Positions 32,616-43,591 of a stretch of 64,000 bases of DNA are shown piece by piece. The stretch's first letter is position 1. Every line of letters starts with the position of its first letter. The notes under the pieces are model-generated. The model was not told where the DNA came from and ran no database searches. It worked only from the letters and a program-made list of their open reading frames with translations. This DNA comes from Steinernema hermaphroditum. Its lineage: Eukaryota > Nematoda > Chromadorea > Rhabditida > Steinernematidae. The position numbers and the translations under genes were made by a program. The stretch covers positions 3,808,012-3,872,011 of the forward strand of contig CM059623.1 in NCBI GenBank assembly GCA_030435675.1, written 5' to 3'.

Positions 32616-33001
32616 TTAACGCTTCAGTCGCTCGGCCATAAGCATAAACTTCGTACTCGTATCAACGGGCTTCGCACCTCCGAAAATATTACTTTGCGTA
32701 CTGGAAGGCTTTTTCTTCTCCTTCTTGTCCTTCTTATCCTTCCTCTCCTTTTCGGTACGTCCTTTCGTCGGTACGTCCTTTTTCTTCTTGGTTTTTTCTT
32801 CTCCTTCTGCTTTCTTTTCCTTCACACGTTGTTGTTCCTGCTTCGTTTGCTAAAATTAGCAAATATGTAGCTAGGAAGGTAGTAGTGTAAACTTACACAT
32901 ATTTCATCATCCACTACGTTACACCAGTCTCCAGCTGTGCTGGCGTGCGCGCGGAACAATTCCTTCATTTCAGCCGACAAATCTTTTGCGTTTGCGCTCA
33001 T
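32616..33001 (-). CDS. Lys/Glu-rich small protein with eIF4B-like IFGGAKPVDT motif (112 aa)
   Basis: Exons 33001..32897 and 32849..32616, with a 47-nt intron (GTAAGT..TTTTAG). The N-terminus MSANAKDLSAEMKELFRAHA.. contains a short WCNVVDDEIC stretch. It is followed by about 50 residues of Lys/Glu-rich sequence and then SNIFGGAKPVDTSTKFMLMA near the C-terminus. 'IFGGAKPVDT' is a recognisable motif of eIF4B and related translation factors, where it is followed by AARE; here it is followed by STKF and no RRM domain is present. It may be a diverged or truncated relative; the link is by motif only. An acceptor-like TTTTGTTTAG lies 7 nt before the ATG, consistent with trans-splicing. The gene converges on the ANKRD50-like gene, with stops 218 bp apart. 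Confidence 0.65.
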
Positions 33002-34058
33002 CGTTGATCTAAACAAAACAACAAATTGTTAGTGAAAGACAAGAAAGCAGCAATCCCGGACAATACTCGACAAAACCATAATAGACCTCACTACAAAAGA
33101 CTTGCGCGACAAACTTTCGAGCTCTGACAACAACCATGAGCGTCGTTCACCCTCTCATTCACCACTTTTTGGTGAAACAGATATGAAACAAACAAATAGT
33201 TCCGAAACATTAAATACAAAAAAAGACGTCAGAATTAACCAATGGCCACTCTTGCAGACACTCGCAGAGCTTGTCTTAAATCAGCAAAATAGACAGCTGG
33301 TACTAACGAGACCACTCCTGTCGTCAACCATTCAAGAGACCCGGTCAGTCTTTGCCGGTACCAAATGCGAGAATACCGTCCATGAGTAGGACAAGAATAG
33401 TTTTTTTTTTTTCGATTAATTTGCACGGAGTTCAGCAATGCGAAGTTCACGAAGTGAACGTCGTTTTTGCCATGGGCAACATACATATCGCAAACTCAGT
33501 CATCACTGCGCACACTGCAAACAAGCTGCCAAAAGTGCCTTCCGTTCATGCCATGTTCAAGTTGCGTAAAAAAACTAAAAATGATCTTACCGGACGGGTT
33601 ACACGACAGACCACCACAACAGAGCACCGCAACAATGCAAATGGATGTCGGAACATTCGCGGTCTGTCTGAAACTAGCAAAAAGAGACAGTAGACACGAA
33701 CGGAGTTATTCTCGTTGGTCACGCAAACAGCCCGGTCAGTTCTTGTTGGTTGGTGGCAATCAGAGACGTTCACAGATACAACGAACACACTTTGCAGCAG
33801 TTTGCACGCCGAAACGTGGAAATATTTCCCTATCGGGACCTCCAGGTACATCGTTGCAAGACCCGTCTTTCACGAATTGAAACCACTCGCAGTTTGAAGA
33901 ATCAGGATGGCACCTCGCTCGCTCCTCCCCGCCGTCTAAATCTTTTCTGTCCAATTATGATTCACAGCCGTAATCTGAAACACTCAGGAACCTCAGCAAA
34001 CACACTTATGCGCAAACGCAATTCGAGCATCTTTAATCACAACAACAATAAATAGAAT
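33002..34058. other. Intergenic between the eIF4B-motif gene and ZIP9; no supported gene
   Basis: Several 80-140-codon frames overlap on both strands, but none has splice sites or domain sequence. A T10 run lies at about 33400. It probably holds the ZIP9 3' UTR and the upstream flank of the small gene. Confidence 0.4.
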
Positions 34059-35899
34059 TCAGTGGGAATGTCCAGATGCTAAGATCGTCGGGCACACGGC
34101 TCCAATCACAAGTGCTAACAGTTCACGAACAGTGAGGCTGAGACCCGAAGCACCATGGCTGTGGCCACTTGCGTTCGTCGGTACAAGTTCGAAGTCACCA
34201 GATTTCGGATTGTTCACCTGAAACATCAAACATAATTACCAAGCCGATCCATATTCTAACTTACCAATTCGGACAAGACATGGACAGTTGCTACATAGAG
34301 GAATGTACCCGCGGAAAACAGCATCAAAACACCAGTTGTGGAACCCGAGGAAAGAGATTCGCCACCGAAGCCGAGCTGAAATCCATGATTGAGTACTGTA
34401 CGACTTTCGTGTGACTTACAGTGAGAATTACATAATAAGTGACTAAAGCCGCAACGGGTGCGGCAAGAGAGAAGACAAGAAGGTGTCGCTTCACTCGGGC
34501 ACGTTCGAGGCCTTCCGAGACGAGGAAACTGACTAATCCGAAGGCAGCAGGCCCCTGAAAGAAGCAGATTGTAGAGTTGCGAGAAGAAAGCGCCACTTAC
34601 CTTATGCAACATAATAGCGGCAAAGACAATAAACTGAACGTCAGTCTTGTTGATCACCGAGGCGCTGGCCAGGGCAACGCCGTCAGCTAAAACAAAGACA
34701 AATTTCAGATTCGCTTGAGCGTTAACCTTTACCTGCAGCATGGACAACGAGACCAATCGTTGCTGTGATCTTGAACTGTCGATCGACGCCTCCACTTCCG
34801 GCAGATCTGGTGATCTGGTCGATCAAAAGCATAATGACGAATCCGATCACAAGCGATAAACCGATGGACTTGTGAGCGAGATGGAGTTGCTCTTTCAAGC
34901 TGTGGTCATGTCCGTGACCGTGATGTTCATGGCCGGGTTCTGAAACAGAAGAACGTTAGAATAAGAAGAAATCCACTTTAGAAAAGTTCGGTAGAGGCAA
35001 ACACCAACAATCAATGGACAATTAGCTCTGAATTCGAACGCATTGGATCTAAATGGAATGTTCTTCCACAATTTTTCAACTGCATAAAAGAAACAGTGCA
35101 TTTCTAGTTCAGTTTGCATTTTGCAGAAGAGAAGGATACGAAATGAAAGTTACAGAAGACTTGCTTCGATGATGATCTACTATTTGAAACGACCGATACT
35201 TGCAATGAAAGCATTGTAAATGAATTCTGCACAAGTGTGTCTAAACTTTGCAAGATTCTATCAGAGCTATTTCGATCGAAACCACTTCTTGCGTTTTTAT
35301 GATTTCGCCTCCATTCAGAGAACGTACCGCTTTCAGCTGCAACCTCCTTGTGCAACGCTCGCACACTTCTCACATGATCTTCCTTCGAAGGCGACTGAAT
35401 CACTTCTCTCTTCGATATGTTATGCTCTTCTTGACCGGCGACTTTCTGATTCAAGCCAGCTGCCGCTAATCTGAAAACGCAGTGGATATAGTAGCCAAAC
35501 AGCAACGAGAACTGACTTTTCATGAACTTCTGCGTCTTTCGGCACAACCCGCGGCAGAGTGTCCACGTCGATTCGCTGCTGGTGCTGATAAAACACCATC
35601 TTATCGTAATATTCTAAACATATTCTTCCGTCAACTATCACCGGAGCTTGGCATACCGATTTGTCCATCGTAAATCGCTTGCACTCCCTCGGGGATGATC
35701 ACGGACAGCGCCGTCCCGACGAGGAGACCCGCTCCGAAAACGCTGAATATCCTCGCACGTGACTGAAAAGAGATTATCTTCAAAACAAACAGGTAAAGCG
35801 AACCTCGGACAAGGTCATCACCAGCGGCACAGAGCCGAAGATGTAGCTGCCGGCGAACATCGCCAAAGAAAGCACCGAAAGAAGCGTGAATCCCTCCAT
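34059..35899 (-). CDS. SLC39A9: Zinc transporter ZIP9 (SLC39A9 family), 299 aa, 7 exons
   Basis: Exons 35899..35804, 35762..35657, 34939..34733, 34686..34601, 34554..34420, 34375..34265 and 34217..34059 join in frame (900 nt). The protein follows human ZIP9 along its length: [20 protein letters not shown], then [21 protein letters not shown] (TM2), a His-rich loop [12 protein letters not shown], and TM4 with [18 protein letters not shown], whose His and Asp are metal-site residues. Then come [53 protein letters not shown] and a C-terminus ending SGHSH like the human GHQH. The length is close to the human 307 aa. ZIP9 moves zinc into the cytosol from the Golgi and cell surface. Intron 2 is about 720 bp; the others are 38-50 nt. 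No truncation or missing key residue is seen. Confidence 0.93.
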
Positions 35900-36287
35900 T
35901 TTCAGATGAGGATACGAAGTAGAGAAGTTGTTAGAGACCGCGACGGGCCTTCATGGAGAACGCAGCCGATTGCTGAATCTCCCGAGTCACACCGCAAATC
36001 TGAAAAATCAATTCATTCATTCGTCTTCCGTATCTAAAAACAACGTCGACGTCGTATCATCACGCGAAATAATAAATGCGCCCAGCGCCGATGTTGTGAA
36101 GATTATCGAAAGCAAAGCGATGGCGTGGCGACCGAACCTCAGGAAGATATGTGATGTACAAGACACGCGGATCGCCGACCAATTAATCTTTTATACAATA
36201 TTATACTATAGGAATGATGATGACATGCCGTCAACTTCTTCGTCATTCATTATTACGTAGATCTGGTGCTATTCTGCGATGCGACAT

Positions 36288-37509
36288 TCAGTTCTTTTCC
36301 ACTTGCTCCTTGAGGAATTGGTACACGACTCCGAAATCGAGGTTCTTATACTGGGGATTGCTGGCGAGAAGACGATAGATTTGATGCGCCAATGAGCCCA
36401 TCGGCGTCGGCGCGTGCACTTCGGTCGACGCGTTCTGAGCCAATCCGAGATCTTTCGCCATCAGGGCGCTTCCAAAGCCGCCGGCATAGCCCTTCGATGG
36501 AGGGATGCCTTCAATGACACCGGGGACGGGATTGTACGAGTCGGAAGCCCAGCAGCGGCCTGAACTGGTATTGATGATCGAAGCAAGCTGTTTGGAATCA
36601 AGACCCATTCTGAAAGAATCAATGTTATGTAAGAAGTCATCGCATATAAATGGATCAAGATCACGGACAATTTTCATGAACAACACCGTCATGCTATAAA
36701 ACTCAATGCAACAATTACAAAATGGCACAAAAAGTGAAATAAAATTTTTGGAGAGCTCCTCAAGTGACCCTTATTCGAAAATAATCAACCGTCTCCGTAA
36801 ATTCGTTCGCTATGAATTACTACAAAATACACTTATAAACGGCAAAGAAAACCGGCAAACCTCACCTCATTCCAAGATTCATAGTTTCAGCCACTCCAAT
36901 CATATGAATACCGAGCAGCATATTATTGCAGATCTTGGCAGCTTGGCCATTTCCGACCTTTCCGCAATGGACGATATTATTTCCCATCATCTTCAGATGT
37001 TTCGATGCCGCCTTGAAAGAAGCGTCGTCACCGCCGACCATAAAAGTGAGAGTAGCATTCTGGGCGCCTAAAAAGAAGAAAATGAATGTCAATCAATGAG
37101 GACCACGCTCACCGACAACTCCACCGGACACGGGAGCATCGACAAAAGAACTCTGCTTCTTCTGAACGGCCGCGGCGATTTCGATCGAAGCCGACTGGTC
37201 AATGGTACTGCTGTCCATGCAGAGAGTTCCAGGCTGCATTCGCGCCAACAATCCACTATCCGCACCTTCCGGAGTGGTACCGTAGACGGCGCGGACATGA
37301 GGGCTGCTGGGCAGCATCGTGACGATCGTCTTCGTAGCGGCAGCGACGTCGGCTGGATGATGGGCGACGTCGGCGCCGTCGGATTTCAGCTCGGCCACTC
37401 GAGCGGCGTTCACGTCGAAGACGACGAGCTTCACGCCGTTCTTGATGAGGTTGCGCGCCATGTGCGCGCCCATGTTGCCGAGGCCGATGAATCCGACGAG
37501 ACTCGTCAT
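36288..37509 (-). CDS. HIBADH: 3-hydroxyisobutyrate dehydrogenase (306 aa, 3 exons)
   Basis: Exons 37509..37113, 37067..36866 and 36609..36288 join in frame. The enzyme oxidises 3-hydroxyisobutyrate to methylmalonate semialdehyde with NAD+ in valine breakdown. Signature segments in order: [17 protein letters not shown] (Rossmann GxGxxG, residues 5-21), [31 protein letters not shown] (substrate-binding region), and [11 protein letters not shown] with catalytic Lys177. The C-terminal domain contains [29 protein letters not shown] and GSLAHQIYR, all as in animal HIBADH. The ATG directly precedes TSLVGFIG, so there is no obvious mitochondrial targeting peptide. An acceptor TTTTCAG lies 23 nt upstream and could be a trans-splice site or the end of an intron that follows a short targeting exon I could not find. 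Confidence 0.93.
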
Positions 37510-39120
37510 TTCTGCACAGCCCGTTGAGCGATCTGAAAAGGGTGAAGTTCACAAAAAAATAGTGATCAAAAAATCAACAATATCGCGGCGATACAAGCAC
37601 TTATCGCACGACCACCCTCCGGCGATCTGCTGACTCAAGTGAAGCGCAAAAGATTACTACGCAGACACAAGGGTGGTCTAGACATACACACGGGTGATCT
37701 ACGTGTGTTTTTGAAACATCTACCGTACTTTTGAGCACTCAATTCCGGCGCATGACTTGGCACGCGGAACCTCATGAAAACAACGCAGATTGATGAGACA
37801 TCGACTGTGAAGGCATGTTCACTTTCCACATCGATTATACGCACCCCAGGCTCTATCACCGCATCGCTTCGCGTCTCCGGTTGATTTGCACGTGGAAAGA
37901 AGTGTCCGCCGCCCCGCCTGCGCTTTTATTTAACAGCATCCGAGCTGCACGCCGCGGTTTCTGATCAGTGATATATAGTTGACGGCGTTTGACCTTGGCA
38001 ACTGGCGCATATCAGTGGATCACGCCATGCGCCGCTATTTGCACAGTGTAACAATAAACATCTTCGAGAAGAATCCGTCGTCGGTGATAAGATGAAATCC
38101 AGTGAACCCAAGCGGCGGACGAACTTTTTTTGCTATATGTGCTTTTTATTGAAACGTCAATCGCATCGGTTCGTGACGCTCCTTGCTCTATCGCATCACA
38201 CTTCACAAGCACTTGCTCTCTGATCTTTATTCGGTTTAGGGGTTGGGGTCGCTCCGGGTGCAAGATACACTGAGCAGGAATAATCTTGATGATTTGGTGT
38301 AGTAATCGAATGGAAAGTTCCTTAACGTTTCATAGCTGACTTTTCGATCCTTGACTAACTCCCCTATGCATCTGCCCGAAAGGGTTTTCGGATCCGAACT
38401 TGGCAAGTTTCCGCAGCTTTCGTCTTGTTCCGTTTCGCTGACGGTCCTTGGCCCCTCCCGTTCCCTGGAAGCGTTTAACTACCCCGTAGACTTGCATTCA
38501 ATGGAGTTTGAACCCCTTTGAGATCCGACGAACCCTGTTTATGCATCGCGATTCCTTAGTTCGATGAAACAGGCGATCTGTTGATCGTCTATCTGGCATA
38601 ATTTGTAAGAAGGGTCATCATCGAATCAATTTTGTAAATCGACTGTGGATTACGGCCAGGGCGGACATTTTCATATCTACATTGACTCGTGTAGTCAAAT
38701 TTGGAGCAATTATGATCGGCAGCAGTGTTCATGTTGGCCGCATCATGTTTAAGGTCCAGTGAAAATCAAAACCGATCTCAAAAAAAGTCGCTGGTCCTAA
38801 GCTCATTTAACGTTTTGCCGTCGGAATCACAGCGATCGGATGACTCTACGAAGAATTAAAGGCCAAAAACTGATGAAAAAAAGTGACGTGGTCCTGCCAC
38901 GAAAGGACGCTTTGGCGCCCGGGCTCAATAGTGCTAACCAGCCGTGGGTCCTCGGCCTTGAAGACTCGGGAACATAGGCCGGATTGAGGCTCTTTGGGTT
39001 GAAGACATGGCACCAAAACGCCGACCAACAGTATATTCTGTAACACCTTATTTCGTCTTATTTTAGGTTTGAGTCAACTGCGGGTTACGGTAGCAACTTA
39101 TGCAGATGTTAAATATGCCT
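37510..39120. other. Intergenic between HIBADH and GNPDA; no supported gene
   Basis: I found no spliceable frame or tRNA. Around 37950-38030 GC-rich palindromic strings (GCACGCCGCGGTTTC) are present and may be part of the HIBADH promoter region. At 38890-39020 sequence with GGTTGAAGACATGG resembles 3580-3600. Confidence 0.4.
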
Positions 39121-40075
39121 TCATTCACCGATCAATTTTAAATGAGTTTCCATAAGGCCCTTGAAATATCGGACGGTCTTCACTCGCAGCTCCTCGGTCG
39201 CGTCTTCGTCCGCCACGAAGGTGGTCCTCGCATGCATCTGGAATGCACTGACGGTCCACATGTGCGAAACGCCACATTCGATCGCCTGATGGAGGGCGAA
39301 CGCTTTTCCAGCGCCCGAAATCAAGATCATCACCTAGTTGTTGTCGTAATTGAGGTCAAAAGAAGGCACATCTCACTTCATATGCATCCATGACAGTGCC
39401 GACGCCTACGGTAAGGGCTTGCGTGGGCACTTGGCTGATGTCGTTGCCAAAGAATCGCGCATTGGCCAGGATGGTGTCCCGCGCGAGCGTCTTGATGCGC
39501 GTACGGGAGGTAAGGCTACTTCCAGGCTCATTGAAGGCAATGTGGCCATCGGGGCCGATGCCTCCGACGAAAAGGCGGATTCCGCCGGCCTCTTTGATCT
39601 TCCGCTCGTACTCCTCGCACTCCTTCACGAGGTCTTTCGCGTTTCCATCAAGAATGTGCACGTTCTTTGGATCGATATTGATGTGGCGAAAGAAGTTTTG
39701 GAACATGAACGAGTGATAACTTTCGGGATGGTTACGTGGGAGACCTGAAGAGGCGGGTAGTCCCTTCGACGCCGGCGGCTCACTCACCGACATACTCGTC
39801 CATGTTGAATGTGATGACATATTCGAACGAAAGGGAGCCCTCCTTGCAGAATTCGATCAGTTTTTTGTACATTCCAAGAGGGGTGCTTCCTGAAATTAGT
39901 GATCGTTTCAAGGCCGTAGGATGGTTTTTGGAGCTGCAAATCAGGACCAACCTGTCGGCAAGCCAAGGGTGAAGCAACGGCCAGGCCCCGTTCCATAGTC
40001 GAGGATCTGCCTGCGGACATACTTCGCCGCAAACTCGCTAACCTGATCGTAATCGTCACGAATTATCAACTTCAT
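39121..40075 (-). CDS. GNPDA: Glucosamine-6-phosphate deaminase (268 aa, 4 exons)
   Basis: Exons 40075..39952, 39889..39788, 39744..39377 and 39333..39121 join in frame. It converts glucosamine-6-phosphate to fructose-6-phosphate and ammonia, linking amino-sugar (chitin or N-acetylglucosamine) breakdown to glycolysis. Key segments: [13 protein letters not shown] (phosphate binding), [20 protein letters not shown] with Asp72, and [18 protein letters not shown] with Asp141, His143 and Glu148. These positions coincide with the E. coli NagB numbering. The C-terminal part includes [17 protein letters not shown] and [16 protein letters not shown]. The length matches the family (about 265-290). The acceptor GTTTCAG abuts the ATG directly, which is typical of a spliced-leader gene start. 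Introns are 32-62 nt. Confidence 0.94.
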
Positions 40076-41040
40076 CTGAAACGAACAGAAACGCTCAATC
40101 GATTCCGTCCCACAGCGGATATCGTCATAAACAAAACGCGGACAACCGTCCGCAAATGGGTCTCCCCATCGACCACAAACAACGCTCACCCCTATGCGTT
40201 CATGATATAATCATGTCTTATCGTCAACGACCATCCATCTCGTGATTCGCTGCTGCTCGCTCAGGTTTTTGACTATCAGAAGGCGACGTGAATTGTGATG
40301 TTTTGCACGCGGTCGACCTTGAATTGATCGCGTTTTCTGCGCATTTTCCGGCCGACAAAAAGTGGAGCAAATCAATAGCACGAAAGTTCACAGGACGTCG
40401 AGAAGAGATCAAAACACAGAAGGATTCAATGTGGAAAATCACTTGCAGAAATGGACATGTATGGACTGGACAGTTCATCAAGTCTGTCTCTCAGAATCAA
40501 CCGATATCTGTTTGACAGCCAAGAGACTAAAGGATCGGTGGTTCAACCTTATGAACAGACACGGAGCACCTAATTGACACAGCTCGAGAACTCGAATAAG
40601 TGGGCAGTTTCTTGCAATTTTAATCTGGTTGCACTATAAACAGAAAGGTCTGAAGTTCATAGTCGGACATTGAGTGGTAGCCGCGATGGTTCAGTGGTGT
40701 AGAGGAGTGCGTACGTGAGAATCTACCTGTCTACTACCGTCCATAGCTGTCCATGTCTACCAGTGTGTATATATATACCCCTGTGTTCATGTATCATCCC
40801 CCTTCGGACCCTGAGCGGTCTAGTGAATGGTTACCCCCTCTTTCCCTTGCACCGGCCACATTACAACAAGTGGGATGTCTGCCACGCGGGTCTTGAGTTA
40901 CCTTTACCTAGTTCTAGGTCGCGAAGCGACAGACATAAACACTCACTGAACTCAACGGTATTTCCTGTTTGGAATATCCTCTCAATCGTTTCGCACTGGG
41001 TGACGTGGTAGGGTTGCACCCGGCTGGTCTGGAACATTAC
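40076..41040. other. Intergenic between GNPDA and the TPR gene; tRNA-like traces
   Basis: At about 40685-40735 GATGGTTCAGTGGTGTAGAG is A-box-like. Nearby are TCCATGTCTACCAGTG and a TATATATATA run (40769-40778). Possible minus-strand exons at 40230-40360 could not be confirmed. Confidence 0.35.
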
Positions 41041-41424
41041 TCAATCAGGCTTTGTAAATACGCTTGAACATCTCACCTCATTCGCGATTTCGTCTGACAA
41101 CTTCCGGAATTCGGTGTTATTCGGGTCACCCTCAAGTAGCTTTTTACAATCGAGCCTCGCCTGCCGTAGAAGGCCTAGCTTCAGCGCCGCTCTAGCACGA
41201 CGGTATCGGGCCTTCACGTTGCCTTCATCATTGGTGACCGCCGCGTCCGCCATGCCATAGGCTGACTTGAAGTCACCCTGCTGGAGATGAGCTTCGGCAA
41301 GGTTCGCCTGTGTTAACGTAGAGACCGATAATTGCAACGACTCCCTGTAGCATTTGATGTCCTCGTGAAACATTCTCCTCTTGAAGAAGTCGTTACCACG
41401 GGTCCGTAGTTCAACGGCGGACAT
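41041..41424 (-). CDS. TPR-repeat protein (127 aa, possibly N-terminal part of a longer gene)
   Basis: The frame starts MSAVELRTRGNDFFKRRMFH and contains about three tetratricopeptide repeats. The 'GN.FF....F..AI.CY..SL' first helix pair is followed by N-L-A-EAHLQQGDFKSAYGMADAA, then ARYRRARAALKLGLLRQARL and LLEGDPNN. This pattern matches chaperone-type TPR domains (UNC-45, TTC, FKBP class). A good donor GTGAGA at 41076 after ..SDEIANE could link it to further exons to the left, but none was convincing; read straight through it stops at 41041. An acceptor-like TTCTAG lies 10 nt before the ATG. Likely a cytosolic protein-protein interaction module; partner unknown. Confidence 0.7.
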   Translation of the reverse strand: MSAVELRTRGNDFFKRRMFHEDIKCYRESLQLSVSTLTQANLAEAHLQQGDFKSAYGMADAAVTNDEGNVKARYRRARAALKLGLLRQARLDCKKLLEGDPNNTEFRKLSDEIANEVRCSSVFTKPD

Positions 41425-41557
41425 TATTTGAATCTAGAATAGCGATATGAATTCAGGAGCCAGCGGATCACCTATTTATGGTTGGCATTAATGCGCACGA
41501 GGAATCAATAAGAGTTTCACGGCTCGTGATACTGAATCAAGTAAGGTAGCAGCAATT

Positions 41558-41983
41558 TTGCTGCTAGATTCCAAGCCCAAAACCCAAAACTCCTCAAACA
41601 GATCTGCACTCAGGAGCACTCAGCATCCGTTTGCTGCCAACAACACAAGGCTTCAGAACCGACTCTACATCGTCACGATCGGCAGGGATCGCATGGTCAC
41701 TAGGAAGACGGTGAGAATTGACCGCTGTCCGTTCGACTGTTCCGTGTCCGCCCTAAATTTCTCAAACAGCGAAATTCTTCTCGCGTGCTACAACTTCGGC
41801 GTTTTCTGGATGTACTCGTTAGGAGAACGTCGAGTGATCCCGCGCCTCTCTGGAGTGATCCCATCTTCGGGCCTACAACTACACAACATTTCACCCGAAA
41901 ATCGCTCAAAATTCGTCATCTCGTTCGACAGGCTATACTTCACAGCAAAAACGGATATTTCACGTGCAGCCGCTCGTCGTTAA
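41558..41983 (+). CDS. Uncertain frame, hypothetical (141 aa)
   Basis: An open frame with a non-repetitive, plausible composition (LYIVTIGRDRMVTRKTVRID.., ILLACYNFGVFWMYSLGERR). The segment 'CSVSALNFSNSEILLACYNFGV' vaguely resembles a WD40 blade. It starts divergently from the TPR gene, 134 bp away. No splice sites or paralogue support it. Confidence 0.3.
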   Translation: MLLDSKPKTQNSSNRSALRSTQHPFAANNTRLQNRLYIVTIGRDRMVTRKTVRIDRCPFDCSVSALNFSNSEILLACYNFGVFWMYSLGERRVIPRLSGVIPSSGLQLHNISPENRSKFVISFDRLYFTAKTDISRAAARR

Positions 41984-42787
41984 AGTGTACAAGCAGATCA
42001 AAACACTAAAGAACTACAGAGCAAAATAAGACAAAAGTCTGTCAAAAAAGCCCGAAGTTCACATCACACGCAGGGCTATGCGAGAGTCTTGACTATCGAC
42101 TCTCGCTTGCTTCTTTTTGCGGGCTGGGTCTCGTCACGCCCGGCCAAAACACTCAGCGGCACACTTTGTACGCTGACGCGTGTGGTCCTTAGGTTACCGT
42201 AGCTCTAAACGCGCGCTATGCACGTTTTTGCATGCTCTTCACTGGATGCTGCTTAACGCTCCGCACCAAATGAAAAATGAAACTCAAACTGCACTCTCAC
42301 TATCCGAATGAATTGGTGCTCGATGCTGCTGAGTTCGTATATGCGTTTTTAATATTATTTTTTTGTCAAAAAGCACTTGACTCGAAAGTAACTACACTTT
42401 CTTGTTGGTTTAACTAGACTTGTTTGCAATGAGATCAAAATCGGGCAAAATGGAATTTTTCGACCGTTAGACGGTGATATGATTAGGCCATCAGGCCCAT
42501 TAGACCGTTCGGAGGCTTTACACTTAAATGGTGAATACATCCAGTGAGATATGCATTTTCATGGTTAAAGAATGCTCTGAAAAAAAGCGACGTTTCATTA
42601 TTCCAACTCGTTCCAACGCGTTGGTATGGGTGATAGATTATGTCCTCAGATCGTGTCTTCTGCTGCTCCTACTGCATGTTCTCCGCTTTCTTTGAACCAT
42701 TTCATGTCCATGGTCCGCGAAGCATCACCTGGAGATCGGGAACACCGAACTTTCAAAGACCTCTCCGAGGGACTATTTATTTGATAG
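41984..42787. other. No supported gene
   Basis: It contains a Tc/MITE-like AT-rich stretch and no frame I can support. It is upstream of the cullin-like gene. Confidence 0.35.
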
Positions 42788-42919
42788 GTGGTATGCTGTC
42801 TTAGCTACGCTTACAGTAGGAGTCTAGCTTCCAAGCGCACATGCTGGTCTCTTCTCGTAATGTCACAGTGTGGGCAAAGGTTCGTTTTTTTCCCATTTGG
42901 CCATCAACTTCACAACGCC

Positions 42920-43591
42920 ATGGATTCATCCGCTAAGCCGACCGTCGAGGAAGCCTCCGCTAGCATCGGTCCCACCTTGGAGAAGGCACATCTCTTAGAG
43001 AGAGTCTCTATCGCGGAGTTCATGATGCTCTATACGACAGTTTCCGACTATTGCAAGCGTGACCTTCTCAATTTCCCTAATAATGGCGGAGCAGTCGTCT
43101 ACAAGGTGTTCGCCCAGTACGTCAGAGAGTTTGATTCGCAACAGGCCGCAAAGATCAATTCCTTGCCCACTGACGAGATGCGACTCGTGGATGGGAGAAG
43201 GAACGCCTGGGAGAACTACAGGAAGTCCGCCTCGTTCCTCAACCAAGCCTTTCGCGTTATGAACCAGCACTGGGTTCCACGCTGTAATGACGCAATGAAG
43301 GAAAAGGCCAAGCAGGGACAAGAAAGCCCGGAACAGAAGAAGACGTACTTAGACGCGTACACGATGTGCATGACAGCCTGGAAGGAGGAGATGTTCGAGA
43401 AGACTAAGAATCTCATTTCCAATTCTGCCCGGGTGTCGATGAAGGCCGAGGTTGAGCAGGCGATCACCGAGCACTTAAACGCCCTTCAAGTTTTTTTGAA
43501 TAAAGTTGGCTTAAAATCAACATGTAACAAGGTAATATCGAAACCAGCAACTTGTTGTAATAAATCGTTCATTTTCCTGATGACATTTTGA
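42920..43591 (+). CDS. Cullin N-terminal-like protein, lacking the cullin homology domain (223 aa)
   Basis: From ATG at 42920 the frame reads MDSSAKPTVEEASASIG.. and then matches the first cullin repeat: SIAEFMMLYTTVSDYC (compare YMELYTHVYNYC of CUL1), YKVFAQYVREF, WENYRKSASFLNQAFRVMNQ-HWV, and AYTMCMTAWKEEMF. In CUL1 these helices bind the SKP1/F-box adaptor. Full cullins are 750-800 aa; here there are no further repeats, no cullin homology domain and no neddylation site. The frame ends with a low-complexity tail and AATAAA-like signals at 43499 and 43558. It is either a truncated duplicate, a free-standing adaptor-binding domain, or the first exon of a gene whose remainder I cannot see before MIC10 at 44778. 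A GTAATA possible donor lies at 43531. Confidence 0.65.
   Translation: MDSSAKPTVEEASASIGPTLEKAHLLERVSIAEFMMLYTTVSDYCKRDLLNFPNNGGAVVYKVFAQYVREFDSQQAAKINSLPTDEMRLVDGRRNAWENYRKSASFLNQAFRVMNQHWVPRCNDAMKEKAKQGQESPEQKKTYLDAYTMCMTAWKEEMFEKTKNLISNSARVSMKAEVEQAITEHLNALQVFLNKVGLKSTCNKVISKPATCCNKSFIFLMTF

Noticed and set aside
35104..35547. 147-codon frame inside ZIP9 intron 2
   Set aside because: Flanking ZIP9 exons join in frame without it, no acceptor/donor pair fits, and ZIP9 homologues have no such insert.
32616..41424. One operon covering the minus-strand genes
   Set aside because: Intergenic gaps of 0.4-1.6 kb are larger than the roughly 100 nt typical of nematode operons, so co-transcription is not supported by sequence alone.
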